Assembly: GCA_000436475.1 (NCBI GenBank)
Contig: FR886137.1
Coordinates: forward strand, 1-20,616
Source of the DNA: Eubacterium sp. CAG:248
Lineage (GTDB): Bacteria; Bacillota; Clostridia; Lachnospirales; Lachnospiraceae
DNA length: 20,616 bases
Reading direction: 5' to 3'
Part shown: piece by piece, positions 7,568-15,332 of the stretch
Numbering within the stretch: position 1 is the stretch's first letter
Layout of the letters: each line of letters starts with the position of its first letter
The notes under the pieces: generated by a model
The model's input: only the letters and a program-made list of their open reading frames with translations
Told to the model about the DNA's origin: nothing
The model's database searches: none
Program-made: the position numbers and the translations under genes

Positions 7568-8392
7568 TTACAGCTTTTCAAGATACTCTATGACCTCTTT
7601 TATACATTTTCCTTCATGTTCAACAGGTCTTTTTATAACCACAACATCCGCTCCTGTCTGTTCTGCTGCCATAAGCTTCTCATTGTATCCACCGCTGTTT
7701 CCTGACTCTTTAGTCACGAGCACATCTATGTGAAACTGTCTGATTAATGCTACATTTATTTCCGTAGAAAATGGTCCCTGCATTGCTATAAGATGTGCTG
7801 GAAAAAAGCCTGCATCTATAGCATTCTGAAGCATACACGGATCAGGCAGCAGCCTTAGGTAAGCTCTCTTTTTATAGTCTTTTATATTGACATATTCAGG
7901 GATGTTCTTACTTCCTGTTGTAAGTAATATATTTTTTTTAAGATAAGCTTTACTGTTTAGAATAGAAACAGCCTCTTGCATAGTGTCTGTATACACAATC
8001 CTGTCATCTAAGGACACTCCATCATCACATGCTGCTTTGGGAACCGTTTCCTCTCTTAACACTCTTATGTACTGTACATCCGCTTTATCACATACATCTT
8101 TTATACTGCGTGTTACTACTCTGGCATATGGATGTGTTGCATCTATAACAATATCCGGTTTTATATATGCAAGTTCCTTTTGCATAGCTTCCTCATCAAG
8201 TCTGCCTACATGTATGTGAAGCTTTTCTTTATATATATTTTCAGATAGCTCTAAAATAATCTCTTTTCCATATTCTGTCGTCACATATACATGCGTGATA
8301 AACCCTGTATCACTTTTTTCTGCCAGATATCCGCACAGTCTTCTTCCCTCTGTCGTGCCTGCAAAAAGCATAACAGTAACATTTTTCATCAT
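7568..8392 (-). CDS. cbiJ: Cobalt-precorrin-6A reductase CbiJ
   Basis: CbiJ reduces the C18-C19 double bond of cobalt-precorrin-6A using a nicotinamide cofactor. The 274-aa protein has the N-terminal glycine/threonine block 'LFAGTTEGRRLCGYLAEK' (residues about 9-26), the central 'IDATHPYARVVTRSI' signature and the C-terminal 'TKESGNSGGYNEKLMAAEQTGADVVVIKRP' region, all typical of CbiJ/CobK. The start overlaps the cbiH stop by 4 bases (8389-8392). A small 8-bp palindrome (7559-7576) spans its stop codon before the 50-base gap to cbiET. Length is normal. Confidence 0.94.
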   Translation of the reverse strand: MMKNVTVMLFAGTTEGRRLCGYLAEKSDTGFITHVYVTTEYGKEIILELSENIYKEKLHIHVGRLDEEAMQKELAYIKPDIVIDATHPYARVVTRSIKDVCDKADVQYIRVLREETVPKAACDDGVSLDDRIVYTDTMQEAVSILNSKAYLKKNILLTTGSKNIPEYVNIKDYKKRAYLRLLPDPCMLQNAIDAGFFPAHLIAMQGPFSTEINVALIRQFHIDVLVTKESGNSGGYNEKLMAAEQTGADVVVIKRPVEHEGKCIKEVIEYLEKL

Positions 8393-9108
8393 ATAACCTT
8401 GTACCCTCTTGGTGTGACCATCTTGCCATCTATAACCTTAGTATGGCTGTTTCCTATATATACAGTTGTAAACATATCAACATCACATTCTGCCAGTTCT
8501 TTAAGCGTAAGTATCACTGCCTTTTCATTATCCCTGCCTATGTTTTTAACATATCCGCATATTGTATCCGGTGATTGTATCTCTGACACGATCTCACATG
8601 CCTCTTTAAGATATCCAGCTCTTCTTCGGCTGGACGGATTATATATGCACATTACCATATCACTGTCTGCAGCAGCCCTCACTCTTTTCTTTATAAGCTC
8701 CCATGGTGTCATGCAGTCACTTAAGCTTATAACAGCAAAGTCATGTGATAACGGAGCTCCAAGAATAGCTGCACCACTGCTTGCTGCTGTCACACCTGAG
8801 ATAACCTTTATCTGTACTCTTTTTTGAGCAAGCTCATATACAAGACCTGCCATGCCATATATCCCGCTGTCACCACTACATACAAGTACTACCTCCAGGC
8901 CTTCCTCTGCCTTATCTATAGCGTACTGGCACCTCTCTTTTTCCTGCATCATATCTGTAGAATAATACTCTTTTTCAGGAAAATACTGTTTTAATATGTT
9001 AACGTATGTCTTATATCCAACTATAAGCCTGGCATCAGAAATAGCTGCAAAGGCCTCTAGTGTCATATTGTCTTTAGCCCCGCTTCCAAACCCAACTATC
9101 TTAAGCAT
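8389..9108 (-). CDS. cbiH: Cobalt-factor III / precorrin-3B C17-methyltransferase CbiH
   Basis: CbiH is the SAM-dependent enzyme that methylates C17 and drives ring contraction in the anaerobic pathway. The 239-aa protein starts 'MLKIVGFGSGAKDNMTLEA' (SAM-binding glycine block). It then has 'VLVCSGDSGIYGMAGLVYE', 'VISGVTAASSGAAILGAPLSHDFAVISLSD' and 'MCIYNPSSRRRAGYL', which are hallmarks of CobJ/CbiH. The ATG at 9108 has AGGAGG 5 bases upstream, the strongest ribosome site in this part of the operon. It lies 31 bases after the cbiG stop and overlaps cbiJ by 4 bases. Confidence 0.95.
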   Translation of the reverse strand: MLKIVGFGSGAKDNMTLEAFAAISDARLIVGYKTYVNILKQYFPEKEYYSTDMMQEKERCQYAIDKAEEGLEVVLVCSGDSGIYGMAGLVYELAQKRVQIKVISGVTAASSGAAILGAPLSHDFAVISLSDCMTPWELIKKRVRAAADSDMVMCIYNPSSRRRAGYLKEACEIVSEIQSPDTICGYVKNIGRDNEKAVILTLKELAECDVDMFTTVYIGNSHTKVIDGKMVTPRGYKVI

Positions 9109-9139
9109 ACATACCTCCTTTTTTTACATAATTATCATT

Positions 9140-10264
9140 CTATGCGTATATTGCCACTGTCACTCCGTCACAGACTGTTTTTTTTACAATACATCTTTTA
9201 TCTTTTGAGGCTGCACATGCACTTCTCTCACACACATTATCAACTCCAACCTTGTCCTTAACAAAGCCTGATGCAGTGAATTCACCTCTGATAGTGTTAA
9301 GATATTGTGCTGAATATGTTTTATATGGTACTTTCAGTTCCCGTGCAAAATCTATTATCCCCTGTTCGTCAGCTTTTCTGTCAACAGAAACAACTGCCGC
9401 TATTCTTTCCATAAGCATGTCATTCTTATCACATGTACTGCTTACCGCTTTTCTTATCTGCCCGCTTGTTTTTCCTCTTTTACAGCCTATTCCTACAAAA
9501 AGATCCATAGGCACAAGCTTTAATGTACGCTTGAATATCATATGGTCAGACGGACTTGTTATAATCTGTATTCCACTTTCATATTTATCTATACTGCTTT
9601 GTCCGGCTGTTTCATATTCTGCTTCATAGTCTGTTTGATAGTCTGCTTCATATCCCGTTCCATATGCTTCTTCTCCAAACATTGTAAGCTGCCCATTCCA
9701 CTTTTTAACAGTTTTTTCTAACAGTTTTTTATATGCTTTATCACCTGCTATTCCGACAGGTTCACCATTCAGCACTCTGCCTGATATATCCTGAATCATA
9801 ACAGGATTAAGTATACGCATATTGTTCTCCTTGGCAAACATATCAACTGCAAAGACACCTCTTGCATCTGTAGCTGTTGTAATAACTGGCACTGCACCTA
9901 TTTTACATGATAACTGGCTGCACCATTCATTTGCACCTCCAAGATGCCCCGAAAGAAGAGATATAAGGAATCTTCCCTGTTCATCAGCAACTAAAACTGC
10001 CGGATCTGTAACCTTACTCTTTATGTATGGTGCAAGAGTTCTTACCGCAATAGCGGCTGCGCATATAAACAGTATTCTGTCACAATTCATAAACTGCTCA
10101 CGTATAACTCTTCCAACCGAATCAAATGATATGACGTTATCATAATTGTCTGCACATCTTGAGTGGCAGTATATATCAACATTCATATCATCCTTCATAC
10201 TCTGTGCAGCTTTTTCTGCCACCTTCATGCCATCATGCGTAAATGTAATAATGATAGTTCTCAT
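9140..10264 (-). CDS. cbiG: Cobalt-precorrin-5A hydrolase CbiG
   Basis: CbiG opens the delta-lactone of cobalt-precorrin-5A and releases acetaldehyde, a reaction specific to the anaerobic route. The N-terminal domain carries 'ISLLSGHLGGANEW' (residues about 101-114) and 'PVITTATDARGVFAVD'. The C-terminal CbiG_C/CobE-like domain starts at about 254 with 'DLFVGIGCKRGKTSGQI' and includes 'GVDNVCERSA'. Between them is a Tyr/Glu/Asp repeat (residues about 205-219). At 374 aa it is slightly long, and part of that comes from this linker. The ATG follows the cbiF stop by 2 bases, so the two are probably translationally coupled. Confidence 0.94.
   Translation of the reverse strand: MRTIIITFTHDGMKVAEKAAQSMKDDMNVDIYCHSRCADNYDNVISFDSVGRVIREQFMNCDRILFICAAAIAVRTLAPYIKSKVTDPAVLVADEQGRFLISLLSGHLGGANEWCSQLSCKIGAVPVITTATDARGVFAVDMFAKENNMRILNPVMIQDISGRVLNGEPVGIAGDKAYKKLLEKTVKKWNGQLTMFGEEAYGTGYEADYQTDYEAEYETAGQSSIDKYESGIQIITSPSDHMIFKRTLKLVPMDLFVGIGCKRGKTSGQIRKAVSSTCDKNDMLMERIAAVVSVDRKADEQGIIDFARELKVPYKTYSAQYLNTIRGEFTASGFVKDKVGVDNVCERSACAASKDKRCIVKKTVCDGVTVAIYA
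9608..9652 (-). repeat. In-frame short tandem repeat in the cbiG interdomain linker
   Basis: The coding strand repeats the elements tatgaagcaga and actatcaaacaga, giving the peptide YEADYQTDYEAEYET (CbiG residues 205-219). The frame is kept, and the repeat lies in the linker between the CbiG N-terminal and C-terminal domains, where extra length is likely to be tolerated. Confidence 0.75.
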
Positions 10265-10266
10265 TC

Positions 10267-11013
10267 TTATCTTCGATACTCCGTCTTAAAATCCTTATCA
10301 TATAGTTTTGAAAATGCATATTTATCACCAAGGAAATCTCCTACCATAACAAGAGCTGTCTTTGTTATGCCCTCTTTTTCTGCCGTTTCTGCGAGTTTAT
10401 CAAGCGTTGTCCGTATACATTTTTCATCCTTCCAGCTTGCCTTATACACCAATGCACATGGAGTATCTGGTGTGTATGCACCTTCATACAGCTTTTCCGT
10501 GAGTTCTTTAAGATGGGATGAACTAAGGAAGATAACCATAGATGTTTTGTGCTTTGCAAATCTGCCTATATCCTCATTGTCTGGTACTGGCGTTCTTCCT
10601 GGCATCCTTGTGATAATAACTGACTGTGATACTGCTGGAACTGTATATTCACACTGCACAGCTGCTGCCGCTGCAAGGAAACTGCTAACTCCCGGACATA
10701 CTTCGCAGGCTATTCCATGCTTTGCAAGTTCTTCTATCTGCTCACGTATAGCCCCATATAATGAAGGGTCACCCGTATGCAGACGTACAACCTTTTTACC
10801 CTCATTTTCAGCCTTAACTATCACATCTATAACTTCATCCAGATTCATATATGCACTATTATATATCTCACAGGTTTCTTTTGCATACTCAAGCAATTCT
10901 TCATTGACAAGTGAACCTGCATATATAATAACATCTGCTTCATTTAAAAGCTTCATCCCACGCACAGTTATAAGATCCTTTGCACCTGGTCCTGCTCCAA
11001 CAATCTTAACCAT
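10267..11013 (-). CDS. cbiF: Cobalt-precorrin-4 C11-methyltransferase CbiF
   Basis: CbiF transfers a methyl group from SAM to C11 of cobalt-precorrin-4. The protein (248 aa) opens 'MVKIVGAGPGAKDLITVRGM', followed by 'ADVIIYAGSLVNEELL', 'RLHTGDPSLYGAIREQIEEL' and 'EVCPGVSSFLAAAAAVQCEYTVPAVSQSVIITRMPGRTPVP', all typical of CobM/CbiF. The ATG at 11013 is chosen over one 12 bases further upstream because GGAG lies 6 bases before it and the sequence then begins at the conserved Val-Lys-Ile. It follows cbiD by 33 bases and precedes cbiG by 2. Confidence 0.95.
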   Translation of the reverse strand: MVKIVGAGPGAKDLITVRGMKLLNEADVIIYAGSLVNEELLEYAKETCEIYNSAYMNLDEVIDVIVKAENEGKKVVRLHTGDPSLYGAIREQIEELAKHGIACEVCPGVSSFLAAAAAVQCEYTVPAVSQSVIITRMPGRTPVPDNEDIGRFAKHKTSMVIFLSSSHLKELTEKLYEGAYTPDTPCALVYKASWKDEKCIRTTLDKLAETAEKEGITKTALVMVGDFLGDKYAFSKLYDKDFKTEYRR

Positions 11014-11046
11014 ATAAATCTCCATTCTTCTATATACTTCTTATAC

Positions 11047-12228
11047 TTAAGCTTTTATCTTTTCCAGCAGCTCATCTGCCAGCTTAGTTTTACCAAGTAT
11101 TCCATATTCATTGGAAAACACTATGGCAGCAATCTTTATACTGCCTGCACTCCTTCTTTCGAGTACATTTTCAATACGTATCATAAGCTGTTCCATTACC
11201 GCTTCAAGCATGTCTGATTTTTTCAATATTTCAAGTGCTGCATCTGTTGTAACGCACCCTGGAAGCTGCCTTAGCACATCAGGTTTTGCCCCTGCCTGCA
11301 CTGCACATGTAGTAAGCACCTCCATACGTCCATCTGCAATCCTTGAATGTGTATTCATAATCCCTGCTCCAAGCTTTACAAGCTTTCCTATGTGTCCCAC
11401 AAGAAGCATGCCTTCTGCTCCCGAAGCGCACACAATGTCTATAGTATCTCCTATATAGTTGCTGCATTTGATACTTCTTTTCAGTTCTATATTAAGAGTA
11501 TTGAGTAAAAAATCCTGTCCATAATTACCAGGTGCTGCCAGCAGCATTTTCTCACCTTCTGCAACATGCATACTGACCTCTGTACGGATTGTATCTATAA
11601 GTGCCTGTTCGCTCATAGGCTCTACTATTCCTGTTGTTCCGAGTATAGATATGCCGCCTGTTATGCCAAGGTTAGGATTAAAAGTTTTCTTTGCTATCTC
11701 TTCACCATCCGGAACTGAAATAACCACAAGAAGACCGCCATCATAGCAGTAATCCTCTGCTGCCTCCATCACGCCTGCTTCTATCATCTTTAAAGGCACT
11801 GGATTGATAGCTGCTGCACCTACAGGTCTTGATAAACCTTTTTTAGTAATACGTCCGACACCTTTACCACCATCAACTATTATACGCTTATCGTTTTTTT
11901 GTTCATTCTGTCCTTTATCATAATATGCTTCTGCATATGATACTTCTGCATACGATACTTTGGCATACACGTATATCCCATTCGTCACATCAGGGTCATC
12001 ACCACTGTCTTTTCTTATCGCACATGATACTTGCGTATCCTTCATTGATATATCTTCAACATCCAGTAAAAGACTGACTCCTGATGGTGTCATAACTTTA
12101 ACTTTGTCAGTTTTTCTTCCTGATAACAGCATCTGTGCAGCTGCCTTTGCCGCAGCACAGGCACATGTGCCAGTAGTATATCCACATCTCATTTTCTGTT
12201 GGTTTTTATATACGTATCGTTCTAACAT
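11047..12228 (-). CDS. cbiD: Cobalt-precorrin-5B C1-methyltransferase CbiD
   Basis: CbiD methylates C1 in the anaerobic pathway and is unrelated to the canonical CbiF/H/L methyltransferase fold. The signature 'MRCGYTTGTCACAAAKAA' is near the N terminus (residues about 13-30). 'GKGVGRITKKGLSRPVGAAAINPVP' and 'GTTGIVEPMSEQALIDTI' follow, as in other CbiD proteins. The ATG at 12228 (about 393 aa) overlaps the cbiC stop by 7 bases and has GAG 8 bases upstream; an in-frame GTG 9 bases earlier has a weaker context. A short in-frame repeat (YAKVS YAEVS YAEAY) sits at residues of about 88-102. Confidence 0.94.
   Translation of the reverse strand: MLERYVYKNQQKMRCGYTTGTCACAAAKAAAQMLLSGRKTDKVKVMTPSGVSLLLDVEDISMKDTQVSCAIRKDSGDDPDVTNGIYVYAKVSYAEVSYAEAYYDKGQNEQKNDKRIIVDGGKGVGRITKKGLSRPVGAAAINPVPLKMIEAGVMEAAEDYCYDGGLLVVISVPDGEEIAKKTFNPNLGITGGISILGTTGIVEPMSEQALIDTIRTEVSMHVAEGEKMLLAAPGNYGQDFLLNTLNIELKRSIKCSNYIGDTIDIVCASGAEGMLLVGHIGKLVKLGAGIMNTHSRIADGRMEVLTTCAVQAGAKPDVLRQLPGCVTTDAALEILKKSDMLEAVMEQLMIRIENVLERRSAGSIKIAAIVFSNEYGILGKTKLADELLEKIKA
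11920..11967 (-). repeat. In-frame 15-bp tandem repeat in cbiD
   Basis: Three successive 15-bp units code for YAKVS, YAEVS and YAEAY, followed by a charged Asn/Gln/Lys-rich stretch. The units differ by only a few bases. They lie on a segment just before the conserved GKGVGRITKKG block, probably a surface loop. Confidence 0.75.
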
Positions 12229-12854
12229 CTGCGCCACTCTTTATCATCATCTGCCGCCATATAAAACAATGCATTCATAACAGCCGCTGCAACATTACTT
12301 CCGCCTTTTCTTCCACGTGCTACTATATATGGCATACTGCTGTTTATAATATCTTCTTTGGCTTCAACTACATTAACAAAGCCAACTGGTACTCCAATAA
12401 CAAGTGACGGACAGAATTTTCCTGCATCATATAATTCTCTTATTCTCATAAGTGCAGTAGGTGCATTGCCAACAACCATAATACATCCTGCATTACGTTC
12501 TGCCGCTTTTTCAACGCTGACAGCTGCCCGCGTTACTTCCCTTTTAGCAGCCTCACATGCCACATCTTCATCTGCCATATAACAGTTAAGCAGACATCCG
12601 AACTTTTCAGCCATCTTATGGCTTATTCCTGATTTTGCCATATTGGTATCCGTAACAATATCCACTCCTGAACGTATGGCATCAAGTGCTTTGTTAACTA
12701 CTCCATCAGAAAATGTCATACTTGTCTCATATGAAAAATCTGCTGTGGTATGTATGACTCTTTTGACTATCGGTTTATATATATGTGGTATATCAGTAGT
12801 AAGTTCACTTTCTATTATAGCAAATGACTGTTTTTCAATATCCATAGGTTTCAT
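12222..12854 (-). CDS. cbiC: Cobalt-precorrin-8 methylmutase CbiC
   Basis: CbiC moves a methyl group from C11 to C12, forming cobyrinic acid. The 210-aa protein has the catalytic-His block 'VKRVIHTTADFSYE' (His35), 'DTNMAKSGI', 'VVGNAPTALMRI', 'PSLVIGVPVGFVNVVEAKE' and 'VARGRKGGSNVAAAVMNAL', all typical of the CobH/CbiC family. The ATG at 12854 has AGGAG about 10 bases upstream. Between it and the btuD-like gene upstream is a 114-bp gap of tandem repeats. It is the first biosynthetic gene after the transporter genes. Confidence 0.95.
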   Translation of the reverse strand: MKPMDIEKQSFAIIESELTTDIPHIYKPIVKRVIHTTADFSYETSMTFSDGVVNKALDAIRSGVDIVTDTNMAKSGISHKMAEKFGCLLNCYMADEDVACEAAKREVTRAAVSVEKAAERNAGCIMVVGNAPTALMRIRELYDAGKFCPSLVIGVPVGFVNVVEAKEDIINSSMPYIVARGRKGGSNVAAAVMNALFYMAADDDKEWRRC

Positions 12855-12872
12855 ATATAATCTTCTCCTTAA

Positions 12873-12975
12873 TTCCTTCGGGTATTACATGATATTTATG
12901 TTATAGCTTCTTATGTTGTTACGTGATATTTGTTTTATAGTTTCTTCTGTTGGTACTTGATATTTATTTTATACA
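12873..12975. repeat. Three imperfect 34-35-bp tandem repeats between btuD-like gene and cbiC
   Basis: Units start at about 12873, 12908 and 12942 and share a ttctt.tgttg start, a tac[agt]tgatattt core and an end near ttttata. The last unit overlaps the btuD stop codon. Units are directly adjacent without unique spacers, which rules out CRISPR. The gap otherwise shows no gene. It occupies the boundary between the transport and biosynthetic parts of the operon. Confidence 0.85.
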
Positions 12976-14102
12976 AGCTGCCTAAGTGCTTCTCTGTCTG
13001 GCTTTACAAGCACTTTCTTTCCCTGTTTTTTTGCATATTCTATCAGGTCTTTTAATCTTTTATTCATAGCACCAACCTGACATCCTGTATCTATAACATA
13101 GTCTGTTTCATCTATTCCTGCACATGCTTTTTTATATGTTTCTTCATCTATCGGTTCAAACACCCTGTTAACAATCACATCTTTGGCAAGCGACTTTGCT
13201 ACAGGATATTCGCAATCATTTTCATATAGTATTCCTGCTAAAAATGCTATCCCTGCCCTCTGAAGCTCTCTGTATGTGAATACACCTGTCCCTGCACCAC
13301 CAACAACAAACACATGTGCCTTACCCTGTGGTCTCTTTAACTCTGCACTTCCATAAAGGCTGTTATATGTTCCCTGTGTAAGTCCATAAAGCCTGCTTAT
13401 CCGCTCATCTGTAAATATGCTTTCAGGTCTTCCGAATTCTATTGTTTTGTCCGTACCGATACACATAACGTAATCAGCCACCTTTGCTGCAAGCTCTATC
13501 TCATGTAAGGATACTATAACTGCAACTTTATCTCTTACTGCCATCTCCTGTAATATATCAAGAAGCTCTATCTTATGTCTTATATCAAGAAAAGATGTCG
13601 GCTCATCTAAAACAATAATCTCTGGTTTCTGGCATATCGCTCTTGCAAGCATAATACGCTGGCGCTGGCCATCACTTATCTGTGAAAAATCTTTATTCTC
13701 TATATCAGTCGCCGAAACCTTTCTTAAGGATTCTGTCACTATCTCTTCGTCTTCATTTGTCAGCTTTCCGAAATAATTCGTATAAGGATATCTTCCCATA
13801 GCAACGACATCACGGCATGTCATCATCTCTGTCTTTATCTTTTCAGTAAGGACAACAGACATAGTTTTAGCATATTCCTTTCCTGTAAACTCGTCAGTCC
13901 TTCTGCCCTTTATGTATATATTTCCTCCTATTGGATGCAATTCTCTTATTATGTTCTTAAGTATAGTTGATTTACCAGCCCCATTAGGTCCTATAAGTAC
14001 AAGAATCTCGCCTGGTTTTACCTTCATGGCTATATCCGATAACAGTACTTTCCCATGATATCCTACACTTAAATCTTCTGTCTGCACATATATCTGTTCC
14101 AT
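12969..14102 (-). CDS. btuD: Corrinoid ABC transporter ATPase (BtuD/FecE type) with extra C-terminal domain
   Basis: This is the ATP-binding subunit of the import system. Walker A is 'GPNGAGKST' (residues 38-46), the ABC signature is 'ISDGQRQRIMLARA' (142-155), Walker B 'IIVLDEPTS' (162-170) and the switch His is at 200 ('SLHE'). The ABC domain is about 250 aa; the protein has 377. The extra 115 residues start 'AHVFVVGGAGTGVFTYRELQRAG' and end 'GKKVLVKPDREALRQLV', resembling a small Rossmann-like domain of unknown role. The ATG at 14102 is chosen because GGTGGAG lies 5 bases upstream; a longer reading would overlap the permease stop. Corrinoid specificity is inferred from the riboswitch and the operon. 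Confidence 0.9.
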   Translation of the reverse strand: MEQIYVQTEDLSVGYHGKVLLSDIAMKVKPGEILVLIGPNGAGKSTILKNIIRELHPIGGNIYIKGRRTDEFTGKEYAKTMSVVLTEKIKTEMMTCRDVVAMGRYPYTNYFGKLTNEDEEIVTESLRKVSATDIENKDFSQISDGQRQRIMLARAICQKPEIIVLDEPTSFLDIRHKIELLDILQEMAVRDKVAVIVSLHEIELAAKVADYVMCIGTDKTIEFGRPESIFTDERISRLYGLTQGTYNSLYGSAELKRPQGKAHVFVVGGAGTGVFTYRELQRAGIAFLAGILYENDCEYPVAKSLAKDVIVNRVFEPIDEETYKKACAGIDETDYVIDTGCQVGAMNKRLKDLIEYAKKQGKKVLVKPDREALRQLV

Positions 14103-14158
14103 ATATTCTCCACCTATACTACATTTTAAAAACTGCTTATTATTGTAAATACATGCCA

Positions 14159-15199
14159 TTACTTTTTCTGCTTAATCATAAGCCATATAACAACAGGCGC
14201 ACCAAATATTGCTGTCACTGTTCCTATAGCAAGCTCAGATGGTGAGAATATAGTTCTTGCAATAAGGTCACAGAACATACAGAATACTGAGCCACTTAAG
14301 AATATGGCAGGAATGGTTATTAATGGTTTCGTTGTTTTAAGTGATAATCTCGTTATATGTGGCACTGCTATTCCAACAAAGGATATAGGTCCTGCAAGAG
14401 CTGTAACACATGCTGAAAGTAAACTTGAAAGTAATACTATACATACTCTGAAAAATTTAATATTGATTCCCATGCTCTGTGCATATCCCTCACCTAAAAG
14501 ATAAGCACTTATCGGCTTGGAAAACAGAAATGTAACAATCGCTGTAGGAAATATTATAAATGCTGCAAGCTTTACAGTTGCCCATGAGCTTCCAGAAAAA
14601 CTACCCATTGCCCAGTGTGTAAGATTAGCTATATTAGAATCATTGGCAAATGTTATACAGAAATCTGTTATTGCAGAACATATATAGCTTATCATAATTC
14701 CAACCACTAATAACATGGACATGCTTTTTACCTTATTAGCAAAAAACAGTACATAAAGCATGGCAAACAGTGAACCAACAAAGGCTGCTGCAACCTGTGC
14801 CCAAAGCGGCATGCCGGAAACATGTTCAAGTAAAAATATCATCGTAATAGCAACAAACATCTTGGCTCCTGATGATATACCAAGCACGAAGGGACCAGCT
14901 ATAGGATTTCTGAAAAAAGTCTGCAGCAGAAAACCTGATAGTGATAATGCTCCACCAAGAATAGCTGCCATACATAATCGTGGAAGGCGTATTTTCCATA
15001 TAATATTGTATTCAGGTGTTCCAGAATCACCCTTTAAAAATATTATCTTACCAATCTGTACAGGAGATATATGAACATTTCCTGTATTAATATTCATTAT
15101 AACTGCTACTGCCATTAATATAAGCAGCGCAACATAAACAAACTGATAGCGGAATATCTGTTTAAATTTATTATTTTTCTGATTAATGTTGTTATCCAC
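14159..15199 (-). CDS. btuC: Corrinoid ABC transporter permease (BtuC/FecCD family)
   Basis: This is a FecCD/BtuC-type membrane permease of about 346 aa with roughly ten hydrophobic segments. 'IWKIRLPRLCMAAILGGALSLSGFLLQTFFRNPIAGPFVLGISSGA' and 'GPISFVGIAVPHITRL' are diagnostic of the family, the latter being the region that contacts the ATPase. I favour the GTG at 15199 because GAGG lies 6 bases upstream; the ATG at 15211, four codons earlier, has no visible ribosome site and its bases overlap that GAGG. The gene lies between the binding-protein and ATPase genes and would import corrinoids with them. A large stem-loop precedes it. Confidence 0.92.
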   Translation of the reverse strand: MDNNINQKNNKFKQIFRYQFVYVALLILMAVAVIMNINTGNVHISPVQIGKIIFLKGDSGTPEYNIIWKIRLPRLCMAAILGGALSLSGFLLQTFFRNPIAGPFVLGISSGAKMFVAITMIFLLEHVSGMPLWAQVAAAFVGSLFAMLYVLFFANKVKSMSMLLVVGIMISYICSAITDFCITFANDSNIANLTHWAMGSFSGSSWATVKLAAFIIFPTAIVTFLFSKPISAYLLGEGYAQSMGINIKFFRVCIVLLSSLLSACVTALAGPISFVGIAVPHITRLSLKTTKPLITIPAIFLSGSVFCMFCDLIARTIFSPSELAIGTVTAIFGAPVVIWLMIKQKK

Positions 15200-15267
15200 A
15201 CTTATCCTCATTTTTCTTTGCGTTCATCATATCTTAATTCATTCTTTATCAACCCTGTGCTTATCAA

Positions 15268-15312
15268 AATGACTGTCTCATTAAGATGTATTTGCTTAAT
15301 GTGACAGTCATT
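15268..15312 (-). other. Large intercistronic stem-loop between btuF-like and btuC-like genes
   Basis: aatgactgtc (15268-15277) pairs with gacagtcatt (15303-15312), and cattaag (15279-15285) pairs with cttaatg (15295-15301), separated by a single mismatch and closing a 9-base loop. This gives 17 paired bases in 45 nt. In the transcript the stem is followed by TTTTGATAAG, too weak a T tract for an efficient terminator. The likely role is a partial terminator or 3'-end protector that raises binding-protein mRNA above that of the membrane subunits, as known for other binding-protein transport operons. Confidence 0.8.
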
Positions 15313-15332
15313 GATACTAATATTTATTCACT

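Noticed and set aside
7559..7576. 8-bp palindrome at the cbiJ stop as a terminator
   Set aside because: The loop is minimal and there is no T tract in the transcribed direction; cbiET follows 50 bases later and must be cotranscribed.
10163..11017. 284-codon plus-strand open frame opposite cbiF
   Set aside because: It is antisense to cbiF and part of cbiG, has no ribosome binding site or recognisable protein features, and its composition (Ser/Ile/Cys-rich) is what the reverse of a coding strand gives. The same holds for the other plus-strand frames across the cob operon.
12873..12975. Possible CRISPR array
   Set aside because: Units are directly adjacent and imperfect with no unique spacers, there are only three, and no cas genes are nearby.
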